Origin: FEN-1219 sp963713355
GTDB lineage: Bacteria > Pseudomonadota > Gammaproteobacteria > Steroidobacterales > Rariloculaceae
Reading direction: 5' to 3'
DNA length: 64,000 nt
Assembly (NCBI GenBank): GCA_963713355.1
Contig: CAVQLK010000006.1
Location: 1,426,001 to 1,490,000 of the forward strand
Under the pieces are notes generated by a model that saw only the letters and a program-made list of their open reading frames with translations, was not told the DNA's origin and made no database searches. Below, piece after piece: positions 8,479-15,908 of this stretch; positions within the stretch are counted from its first letter, which is position 1; every line of letters starts with the position of its first letter. Made by a program: the position numbers and the translations under genes.

Positions 8479-10011
8479 ATGAGCCGCAGAACGTTGCGAA
8501 TCGCCGGCCTCATCGCCGTGCCGGCCATTGTGTTGATCGGGCTTGCCGTCGGCGGCGCCGAGGACGCCGAAAAAGTCGACGTCAACGCACGCAAGCCCGA
8601 CGGCAGCACGCCGCTGCAATGGGCCGTCTACGACAACGACGTGGGCGCGGTCCGGCGGCTCATCGCTGCCGGGGCGGACGTCGCGCTGGCGAACGACTAC
8701 GGCGCGACGCCGATGAGCTTGGCTGCCGAGGTCGCGAGCACCGAGATCTTGAAGCTGCTGCTCGACGCCGGCGCCGATGCCGACTCGCCGACCCCGGACG
8801 GCATGACGGCGCTCTTGGCCGTCGCGCGAACGGGCAACGTCGAGGCCGCGAAGCTCTTGATCGACCGCGGCGCGACCGTCGACGCGCGCGAAGGCTTCGG
8901 CGGGCAAACGGCGCTGATGTGGGCGTCCGCGCGCCGCCATCCGCCGATGATCGAGCTCTTGCTGTCGCATGGCGCCGCGATCGACGCTCGTTCGACGCCT
9001 CGCGACTACCAGCGCCATATCACGGCTGAGGGCCGACCGAAGAGCCTCGACAGCGGCGGCTTCACCCCGCTGCTCTATGCCGCGCGCGAGAATTGCCTGG
9101 CGTGCGTTGACGTGCTGCTCGCGAAGGGAGCCGACATCGACCTTGCGGACCCCGACGGTGTCTCACCGCTGCATCTCGCGATCATGAACGCGAACTGGGA
9201 TCTCGCGAAGAAGCTCATCGAGGCAGGGGGCGACGTCGACCAGTGGGATATCTTCGGCGCCGCCCCTTTGTTCACAGCCGTCGGCGGGCGCTCGCGAAAC
9301 GACGGCGGGCGTGCGTCGATCGATCCGCCGAACGCCACCACGGGACTGCAGATCGTGGAGCTCTTGCTCGAGCGCGGCGCGAACCCGAACATGCAGCTCT
9401 TCTTCCGCCCCGCAAACGTACGCGGCGCGACGAACCTGCGCGGCTCGACGCCGCTGATCCGCGCTGCAACCAACAACGACATGGAGGTCGTGAAGCTGCT
9501 GCTCGAGCACGGCGCCGACGCGACGGTATACCAGGCCGATCGCCAGACGCCGATCCACGCAGCGCTCGCGGGCCGTGCTTCCGAGAAGGACGCAATCGAG
9601 CTGATCAAGGTGCTGCACGACGCCGGCACCGACGTGAACGTCGTGGCGCTGATCGTCCACATCGAAGAGGTGCGCGGCGGCTCGGCGCTGCACTACGCCG
9701 TGCGAAAGCGCTACAAAGACGTCATTCGCCTGCTCGCGTCATATGGCGCCGACATGAACTTGAAGGACCAGGACGGCCTCACGGCGCTCGACTACACGCA
9801 GTCGCGCGGTTTCATGCCGTTCATGGCGATTCAAACTCCGCGCTACGACGAGGAAGCGGCCCTCTTGCGCGAGCTCGGCGCGACCGTCGTGATGCCGAAG
9901 GAGCCCCAGTGGCCCGTGCTCGGCCCACCGCAGGGCATGTGGCCCGACATCTGGCCCGTCGGTGAGCCCGTCGAGCATCGGCCGATCTACACGCATCGGT
10001 CCGGCGGCTAA
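8479..10011 (+). CDS. Exported ankyrin repeat protein (Ank B, module 1)
   Basis: 510 residues. An N-terminal hydrophobic segment (about 8-27) acts as signal peptide or anchor, then about ten ankyrin repeats run from residue 33 on. Two inserts interrupt the repeats: one around 175-195 ending in SGGFTPLLYAA, the same position and motif as in Ank A, and one around 270-320. The C-terminal tail after the last repeat is proline/tryptophan-rich (GPPQGMWPDIWP). Third gene of the DUF1592-DUF1552-ankyrin module. Likely a periplasmic scaffold or assembly factor for its neighbours (inference). The metallo-hydrolase start follows 4 bases after the stop. Confidence 0.85.
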   Translation: MSRRTLRIAGLIAVPAIVLIGLAVGGAEDAEKVDVNARKPDGSTPLQWAVYDNDVGAVRRLIAAGADVALANDYGATPMSLAAEVASTEILKLLLDAGADADSPTPDGMTALLAVARTGNVEAAKLLIDRGATVDAREGFGGQTALMWASARRHPPMIELLLSHGAAIDARSTPRDYQRHITAEGRPKSLDSGGFTPLLYAARENCLACVDVLLAKGADIDLADPDGVSPLHLAIMNANWDLAKKLIEAGGDVDQWDIFGAAPLFTAVGGRSRNDGGRASIDPPNATTGLQIVELLLERGANPNMQLFFRPANVRGATNLRGSTPLIRAATNNDMEVVKLLLEHGADATVYQADRQTPIHAALAGRASEKDAIELIKVLHDAGTDVNVVALIVHIEEVRGGSALHYAVRKRYKDVIRLLASYGADMNLKDQDGLTALDYTQSRGFMPFMAIQTPRYDEEAALLRELGATVVMPKEPQWPVLGPPQGMWPDIWPVGEPVEHRPIYTHRSGG

Positions 10012-10015
10012 GAGC

Positions 10016-10930
10016 GTGCTTTCGCGGCGTCGGTTCTTGGGCGCTGGCGGCGCGGCGCTCGGCGGCGCGCTGTGGCCGGCGCTCCCGCTGTGGCCACAAG
10101 CAGCGTCTGCGCAGATCACGACGACCGATCTCGGCGACGGGCTATTTTTGCTCGGCGGCGCCGGCTGCAACGTGCTCGCGCTGCGCGGCGACGATGGCGC
10201 GCTGATGGTCGACGGCGGGCTGGCCGCGAATGCCGAAGCGCTGCTGCGCGCCGTGTACGCTGCGACCGGCACGAACAAGGTCGGCACGCTGATCAACACC
10301 CACTGGCACCCCGAGGCGATCGGCGCCAACGAGCTCGTCGGCCGCGCGGGCGGCAAGATCTTCGCGCACGAGAAGACGGCGATGTATCTCGGCCACCGCG
10401 TGTCGTCCGTGACCTTCGAAGGCCGGCGCAATCCGTTGCCCGAGGTCGCACGGCCCACGGACACGACGCGCTCCGAGGGCTCGCTTTCGTTTGCGGGCGG
10501 CCGCATCGACTACGGCTATCTGCCGGCTGCTCATACGGACGGCGATCTGTTCGTGCACTTTGCCGATCGCAATGTGATGGCCGTTGGCGGCGTCGTCTCG
10601 GCGCAAGCGTGGCCGCTGCTCGACTACCGCAACGGCGCGTGGCTCGGCGGACGCGTGCGCGCCGCCGAGCGTGTGGCGAGCCTGGTCAAACCCGACACGC
10701 GTGTCGTCGCGGCGGATGGGCCGTTGTTGACCGGGCGCGACATCGCGCGGCAGCGCGACATCTATGACGAGCTCTTCGTCACGATGGTCGACTACATGAA
10801 TAGGGGGTTCGGCGCCGAAGACGCCGTGCGCGAGAACCCGCTGAAGCAATACGAAGCGGAGCTCGGCGATGCTTCCGCGTTTCTCGATGGCGCGTATCGA
10901 AGCATGCTGATTGCGTACGTGCCGGACTAG
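10016..10930 (+). CDS. Metallo-beta-lactamase-fold protein with altered metal motif
   Basis: 304 residues from GTG 10016, chosen because it starts a Tat-type signal (SRRRFLGAGGAALGGALWPA); an overlapping upstream ATG at 9962 is possible. The fold is recognisable from NVLALRGDDGALMVDGGLA, INTHWHPEAIGANELVG, the AHEKT histidine and PAAHTDGDLFVHF. The usual HxHxDH signature reads His96-Trp-His98-Pro-Glu100-Ala101, so the Asp and third His that build the second metal site are replaced. The later Asp motif (normally GDxxF) is GGVVSAQ. It may therefore bind one metal or none. It lies right behind the ankyrin gene, probably in the same operon. The substrate is unknown. Confidence 0.75.
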   Translation: MLSRRRFLGAGGAALGGALWPALPLWPQAASAQITTTDLGDGLFLLGGAGCNVLALRGDDGALMVDGGLAANAEALLRAVYAATGTNKVGTLINTHWHPEAIGANELVGRAGGKIFAHEKTAMYLGHRVSSVTFEGRRNPLPEVARPTDTTRSEGSLSFAGGRIDYGYLPAAHTDGDLFVHFADRNVMAVGGVVSAQAWPLLDYRNGAWLGGRVRAAERVASLVKPDTRVVAADGPLLTGRDIARQRDIYDELFVTMVDYMNRGFGAEDAVRENPLKQYEAELGDASAFLDGAYRSMLIAYVPD

Positions 10931-11001
10931 GCCGCGTACGAATCGTCCGTTTCAATTGGCGGCCTATCGTTTCAAAAGCAAGTAGAGCGGGGAGAAGTTC
11001 G

Positions 11002-11892
11002 ATGAGACGTTTCGCTTTGGCCTTCGTCGTGCTGTCCAGCGTGACGCTGGTTCCGGCAATCGGCGCCGCCCAGCAGATCTCCTGCGTCCGCGGCGGCCTG
11101 CAACGCGCCGTCAACCTCTACATCGAAGCCCAATCCAAGGGCGACACGGCCGGTCTGCCGCTCGCGAACGGCATCGGCTATGTAGAGAACATGGAGCGCG
11201 CCGACATCGCCATGGGGCTGATCAACACGCCGCTGCAGATCGACCATCACCGCAGCTTGCTCGACGAGGCGACGTGCCAGACGTTCACGGAGCTGATCGT
11301 CACGAATCCCGAGAAGCCGTACGTGCTCGGCACTCGCATGCGGATCAACCACGACAAGATCGCCGAGATCGAGATCATCTGGACGACGACGGGTTATTGG
11401 CTGTTCAACGCCGACAACTATCTCAAATACTCGTCGACGGAGGACTGGGGGCCGATTGCGGCCGACAAGCGCGATTCACGCGACACGCTCGTTGGGGCGG
11501 CGAACGCGTATCTCGATGCGTTCCTCGAGGGGAAGATCGACCAGGTCCCGTGGGGCTTTCCGTGTGTGCGAGTCGAAGGCGGCATGTACACGGGCAAGGA
11601 CTCACCGACCGATAGCTGCGAGGTCGGTGTCCCCAGCGGCGTGAACATCGTGAACCGGCGCTTCGTCGTCGACGAGGCCATCGGCTCGGTCGTCGTGTAT
11701 TGCACGTTCGGAGCCGGCGGCCCGAACGGTGGAAGCGGCGCGCCCGATACGCACCTGTTCCGCGTCGAGAACGGCAAGCTGCGCTACGTGCACACGCTGA
11801 CGCATCTGCTGCAGTCGGCGTTCCGCGGCGGTGCCGGCGGGCAGGGCCAGAGCCAAGGCCAGAGCCAAAATCAAGGCAGGCCGCCGCAGTAG
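11002..11892 (+). CDS. Secreted protein, DUF8021-like
   Basis: 296 residues. A clear signal peptide (residues 1-23, ending IGAA) precedes a domain with four to five cysteines, GIGYVENMERADI, KIAEIEIIWTTTGYWLF, DQVPWGFPCVRVEGGMYTG, and NRRFVVDEAIGSVVVYCTF followed by THLFRVENGKLRYVHT. This pattern recalls the secreted SnoaL/NTF2-like DUF8021 family, known from fungi and bacteria and of unknown activity. The family assignment is from memory of motifs and is tentative. The C-terminal 25 residues are Gln/Gly-rich low complexity. GGGGAG is the ribosome site. Separate transcription unit from the metallo-hydrolase (71-base gap). Confidence 0.65.
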   Translation: MRRFALAFVVLSSVTLVPAIGAAQQISCVRGGLQRAVNLYIEAQSKGDTAGLPLANGIGYVENMERADIAMGLINTPLQIDHHRSLLDEATCQTFTELIVTNPEKPYVLGTRMRINHDKIAEIEIIWTTTGYWLFNADNYLKYSSTEDWGPIAADKRDSRDTLVGAANAYLDAFLEGKIDQVPWGFPCVRVEGGMYTGKDSPTDSCEVGVPSGVNIVNRRFVVDEAIGSVVVYCTFGAGGPNGGSGAPDTHLFRVENGKLRYVHTLTHLLQSAFRGGAGGQGQSQGQSQNQGRPPQ

Positions 11893-11913
11893 TCGCGTCG
11901 TCCCGCAACGGGG

Positions 11914-12501
11914 ATGCTGTTCCAGCGGCGGTTTCACGAGCGCATCCGCAGCGGCGAGATCCGCTGCACGGTGCGCATCTGGCAGCGCTCGCACGTCAAG
12001 GTCGGCGGTCGCTACGCGCTCGGCGGCGGCGCCATCGTCGTCGATAAGATTCAGGAGACCGGTGTCGACGACATCACGGCCGCGTTGGCGCGGCGTTGCG
12101 GCTTTGCCTCGCTTGCGGATTTGTTGAAGACGGCCAAGCACGGGCCGGGTGAGCGGGTGTTCGTCATCGACTTCCATTACGACGGCAAAGCGGGCGCGAG
12201 GCCGAAGCCCGAGACGGACGCCGTGTCGACGGAAGCGATCGCGAAACTCGTGCAGCGCCTCGAGGCGATGGACCGGCGCTCGCAGATCGGCGCGTGGACG
12301 CGGGCAACCTTGCGCGCGATCGAGGCGCGGCCGGGTGTGCTCGCGGCGAAGCTCGCGCGCTCTCTCGGGCGCCCGCGCGACGAATTCAAGCGCGATGTGC
12401 GGAAGCTGAAGAATCTCGGGCTCACGTTCAGCCTGGAGATCGGCTACCGGCTGACGCCGAAGGGCGAGGCACTGCTCGCGAGCCTTTCGGGTTGCCCTTG
12501 A
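11914..12501 (+). CDS. ASCH domain protein with C-terminal winged-helix-like region
   Basis: 195 residues, cytoplasmic, no signal peptide. The N-terminal half (about 3-90) has ASCH features: FHERIRSGEIRCTVRIWQRSHVKVGGRYAL near the start and VFVIDFHYD. ASCH domains share the PUA fold and bind RNA or modified nucleotides. The C-terminal half (about 115-190) reads as a winged helix or MarR-like segment (LAAKLARSLGRPRDEFKRDVRKLKNLGL, GYRLTPKGEALLAS), so the protein may sense or regulate nucleic acid. The ATG is 21 bases after the preceding stop. The domain naming is fairly secure for the first half and inferred for the second. Confidence 0.65.
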   Translation: MLFQRRFHERIRSGEIRCTVRIWQRSHVKVGGRYALGGGAIVVDKIQETGVDDITAALARRCGFASLADLLKTAKHGPGERVFVIDFHYDGKAGARPKPETDAVSTEAIAKLVQRLEAMDRRSQIGAWTRATLRAIEARPGVLAAKLARSLGRPRDEFKRDVRKLKNLGLTFSLEIGYRLTPKGEALLASLSGCP

Positions 12502-12618
12502 GTGGGCGCGCTACGCTGCGATAGCGGCGACACGCGAGAACTGGCCGGACCCAGGCCGTGCTACCGAAGCGCGGACTGGCCAGGGCACCAACAAAGCATG
12601 TGCTCGTTAAAAAAACTG
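12502..12618. other. Intergenic stretch after ASCH gene
   Basis: First half of a 223-base gap between the convergent ASCH and katE genes. It is GC-rich with imperfect inverted repeats but no clear terminator. The AT-rich second half holds the promoter-like element listed next. Confidence 0.3.
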
Positions 12619-12728
12619 TTGTTTCATATACCTGCGAAATACAATTAAAGTCAATTGCACGACCTCTCACAGGAGGGTTTCGCGTGCTGAGCCGTGTCAT
12701 CCTCCCGCAGAGCTCGAGAGGTGGCTAG
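12619..12728 (+). promoter_or_regulatory. Promoter-like element, AGGAGG and 14-codon ORF
   Basis: An unusually AT-rich stretch contains TTGTTT (12619-12624) and TACAAT (12640-12645), 15 bases apart. A perfect AGGAGG (12671-12676) lies 7 bases before a GTG (12684). The frame ends after 14 codons at a TAG (12726-12728) that overlaps the katE stop codon on the other strand. It looks like the 5' end of a gene cut off by the katE end, or a leader peptide. Confidence 0.35.
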
Positions 12729-15178
12729 ATTCGCGGTGGGCGGGTCTCTCGCTCGTAATGTCGATGTTTGGCGATCGCCTGAACGAACGCTGGGAGCGCC
12801 TTCGTCGCGTCTTCGAAGTGCAGAACACCGGCGTCGGCATTGCCGTCAGGCAGCGTTCGCCAGATACCGGCTGAATCGAGCAGTGCCTCGGACGCGCCGA
12901 GCGCGAGGATGGTCTTGCAGTGCCGATACATGTCCTTGACGAATTCCATCGCATGGCCGAGTTGTGCGAGCCGGTTGACCGCTTCTTTTCCGTCCGGTAA
13001 TACGACGGCGTCATAAAGCACCGCGGGACCCGCATCGATCGAGATCTCCACGTCGATCGAATCGCCGCTCGCGCTTTCCACGGCGCCCAACAGAGCACCG
13101 ACGAACCGCGGCACCGCGCCGCGCTTCGCGAGGTCGGCATGTAGCCGAGTCAAGGCTTCGCCATCGACGCCGTCGGTAACGAGTATCGCCACGCGCCGCG
13201 TCTTTATGTCGCCGTCGCCGGGCCGTGCGAAAAGCGAGAGCGGCGTGGACAAGATGACCTCGGCGCGCGGCTGCCGCGCGAGCACCTTCGGGAGTGCATC
13301 GGGCAACGGCAGGCCAAGCCCTTCCGCCACGGCGTCGGCGAGCTCGTCGGCAACGTTGCGCAGACCGGCGACCATGCGTCTGCGGATCGCCACGGTTTGC
13401 ACTTTGGTGAGCTCGAACCGAAATGCGTCGATGATGTGCGATTTCTCGACGTGGGTCTGGCTGTTCCAAAAAAGCGTGGCCTGGTTGTAGTGCTCCGCGA
13501 ATTTGTCGGCCTTGCCGCGCACGTTGTGCTCTTCGGTCGCCTCGGGAAACGACATGAATCCCATCGTCCCTGCTTGATAAGGGCATCCGCCGCCGAGCGA
13601 GTTTGGCTCATACGCCACGCGCCCTCGCGCGATCGCTTGCCTATGCATGCCGTCACGCTGGTTGTTGTGCACCTGCGCGATTGGGGAGTTGATCGGGATC
13701 TCGTGAAAGTTTGGCCCGCCGAGCCGCGAGATCTGGGTATCGACGTACGAGTGGATACGACCCGCGAGCAGCGGATCGTTCGAAAAATCGAGCCCTGGGA
13801 CGATGTGCGCGGTGCAGAAGGCGACCTGTTCCGTTTCAGCGAAGAAATTGTCCGGATTGCGGTTCAGCACCATGCGCCCGATTGGCCTGAGCGGCACGAG
13901 CTCCTCGGGCACGATCTTCGTCGCGTCGAGAACGTCGAAGCTGAACTTGTCGGCGTCGCGCTCCGTGAATACCTGGATCGCCAGCTCGTACTCCGGGTAG
14001 GCTCCCGCTTCGATCGCTTCCCATAGATCGCGGCGATGGAAATCGGGGTCGGCACCCGAGATCTTCACGGCCTCGTCCCAAACGAGCGAGTGAGTGCCCG
14101 CGATAGGAGACCAATGGAACTTCACGAAACGTGAATCGCCATCGGCATTCACGAAACGAAAAGTATGCACGCCGAAGCCCTGCATCATGCGATAGCTGCG
14201 AGGAATGGCGCGATCCGACATCACCCACATCAACATGTGGGTCGACTCGGGCATCAGCGACACGAAGTCCCAGAACGTGTCGTGCGCGGACGCGGCTTGC
14301 GGCATCGCGTGATGCGGCTCGGGTTTCAACGCGTGAACGAGGTCCGGGAACTTCATCGCGTCTTGGATGAAGAACACGGGGATGTTGTTGCCGACGAGAT
14401 CCCAATTGCCTTCTTCGGTGTAGAGCTTCACTGCGAACCCGCGCACGTCGCGCGCCGTGTCCGTCGAGCCGCGCTCGCCGGCAACGGTCGAGAAACGCAC
14501 GAAGACGGGCGTGCGCTTGCCGGCTTCGGCGAAAAGCGAGGCCCGCGTGAGGTCAGTGAGCGCCTCGTAGCATTCGAAGTAACCGTGCGCCGCCGAGCCG
14601 CGCGCGTGCACGATGCGTTCGGGAATGCGCTCGTGGTCGAAGTGCGTGATCTTCTCGCGAAGGATGAAATCCTCGAGCAACGAGGGGCCGCGCAGCCCAG
14701 CCTTCAGCGAGTTCTGGTTGTCGCCGACCGTCACGCCTTGATTTGTCGTCAAGGCTCGACCGCTCGAATCGACACGCACTCGCACGAGCGGATCGTTGCC
14801 GGGATTCAAGCCCGGTGCCGCGGCCTTTCCCGTTTTCGGCGAGGCGTTGAGCTCCGATAGCGTGCTCGCGCCGACCTTGGGGTCCAGCGCTTCGACGTAC
14901 TGACCCGCCTGCGGTTTCGACGCAGCTTTCCCGTACTCGCTCGGTTTTGCGGCGTTGAAGGGGAATGCCTCGGCGACGATCTCCGTGGCTTCGAGCTTGC
15001 CCGCGACGGCGTCGCGCGTGTCGCCGGACCGGCGCGCCGGACCGCTGACAGTGCTGCGCGCCGAGCTTTTCGTCGGCCCCGCCGACGAGCCGGGTCCCGA
15101 CTTGCGTGTGTTGACGACAGCGGCCGTGGGCCGCCGCGCGGGCGCCTTTGGGCCCTGCCGCTTTCCTCGCTTCGCCAT
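12725..15178 (-). CDS. katE: Large-subunit (clade 2) catalase, HPII type
   Basis: 817 residues from ATG 15178, which has AAAGGAG about 8 bases upstream; a longer frame reaches 15373 but runs into the neighbouring gene. Breaks down hydrogen peroxide with haem. Visible: VHARGSAAHGYF (catalytic His), VRGFAVKLYTEEGNWDLVGN (catalytic Asn), the proximal haem Tyr in HSYVDTQISRLG, and a C-terminal flavodoxin/class I amidotransferase-like domain (about 655-817) typical of large-subunit catalases. Odd: about 185 residues precede the TTNQGV segment, much longer than in E. coli KatE. They are basic and Ser/Ala/Pro-rich and look disordered. The ferritin-like gene lies 40 bases upstream on the same strand. 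Confidence 0.93.
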   Translation of the reverse strand: MAKRGKRQGPKAPARRPTAAVVNTRKSGPGSSAGPTKSSARSTVSGPARRSGDTRDAVAGKLEATEIVAEAFPFNAAKPSEYGKAASKPQAGQYVEALDPKVGASTLSELNASPKTGKAAAPGLNPGNDPLVRVRVDSSGRALTTNQGVTVGDNQNSLKAGLRGPSLLEDFILREKITHFDHERIPERIVHARGSAAHGYFECYEALTDLTRASLFAEAGKRTPVFVRFSTVAGERGSTDTARDVRGFAVKLYTEEGNWDLVGNNIPVFFIQDAMKFPDLVHALKPEPHHAMPQAASAHDTFWDFVSLMPESTHMLMWVMSDRAIPRSYRMMQGFGVHTFRFVNADGDSRFVKFHWSPIAGTHSLVWDEAVKISGADPDFHRRDLWEAIEAGAYPEYELAIQVFTERDADKFSFDVLDATKIVPEELVPLRPIGRMVLNRNPDNFFAETEQVAFCTAHIVPGLDFSNDPLLAGRIHSYVDTQISRLGGPNFHEIPINSPIAQVHNNQRDGMHRQAIARGRVAYEPNSLGGGCPYQAGTMGFMSFPEATEEHNVRGKADKFAEHYNQATLFWNSQTHVEKSHIIDAFRFELTKVQTVAIRRRMVAGLRNVADELADAVAEGLGLPLPDALPKVLARQPRAEVILSTPLSLFARPGDGDIKTRRVAILVTDGVDGEALTRLHADLAKRGAVPRFVGALLGAVESASGDSIDVEISIDAGPAVLYDAVVLPDGKEAVNRLAQLGHAMEFVKDMYRHCKTILALGASEALLDSAGIWRTLPDGNADAGVLHFEDATKALPAFVQAIAKHRHYERETRPPRI

Positions 15179-15218
15179 GCGTACCGCTCCTTTCGTTGGC
15201 TCGAATACGGTGACTTCG

Positions 15219-15812
15219 CTAGCGATCCAGCTCGCTCTCCTTTTCCGCGAGTGCCGCACCGATCGCCGTCGTGACGTGCTTGCGTTCCTCGGGAGGCGGC
15301 AGCATGGCCTCGAGCTCGAGCGATTCGAGCCAGAGTTCGCGGCACCAGCCCTTGGTGTGATAGAGGTGCTCATCCTCTTCGTCTTCGACTTCTTCGTACG
15401 CCTCGGTTAGCACGTCACGCTGATCGCCGCGGAGCTCCTTTGCGCACTTGCCAAGGAGCACCCAATCTGCGTGGTCCTTCGTCTCCGCCAGTACGACGCA
15501 CTCGCACGCCACGAGCTGCGCTGCAGAGGGGTCACCGGCCCCTTGGGCTTTTTTCATCGCGCTGACGAGCGACAGCCCGAGGTCGCGCACGATCTCGCGG
15601 CCGGGCGTGGTTGCCTCGGGGTCGATTTCGAGCTTCCTGCAAACGCGTTCCACGATCTGCACGTGCCGCCGCGTCTGCTCGAGGTACTCGCTCCACTCCT
15701 TGCGGAGGTCTGCATTGACGGCCGACTGCACGGCGGTTCGGTACACCTCGACTCCGCCGCGCTCGTGCTCGAGCGACTGCAACAGCAATTCTTCGAGCTG
15801 CTTCCGATTCAT
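15219..15812 (-). CDS. Ferritin-like domain protein
   Basis: 197 residues, all helical in character. LEHERGGVEVYRTA near the N-terminus, ECVVLAETKDHADWVLLG in the middle and VEDEEDEHLYHTKGW near the C-terminus supply the Glu and His residues of a di-iron four-helix bundle. No signal peptide. A strong ribosome site (GAGGAGGAG) precedes the ATG. First gene of a two-gene unit with katE, so a role in iron handling or peroxide defence is likely (inference). The exact ferritin-like subfamily is not recognised. Confidence 0.75.
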   Translation of the reverse strand: MNRKQLEELLLQSLEHERGGVEVYRTAVQSAVNADLRKEWSEYLEQTRRHVQIVERVCRKLEIDPEATTPGREIVRDLGLSLVSAMKKAQGAGDPSAAQLVACECVVLAETKDHADWVLLGKCAKELRGDQRDVLTEAYEEVEDEEDEHLYHTKGWCRELWLESLELEAMLPPPEERKHVTTAIGAALAEKESELDR

Positions 15813-15908
15813 GAGTGTTCTCCTCCTCGTCCACTGAGAGCGGGCGCTGGGCGATGCAAGCGACGTGCCATAGCAAGCCGAGGATTCTGTGGCTCCTGCG
15901 GGACCGCG

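Noticed and set aside
7359..9029. 556-codon plus-strand frame across DUF1552 and ankyrin genes
   Set aside because: Arg-rich frame overlapping two well-supported genes in another frame; no recognisable domain.
12694..12939. 81-codon plus-strand frame behind the AGGAGG
   Set aside because: Starts 17 bases past the ribosome site and is antisense to katE; composition not protein-like.
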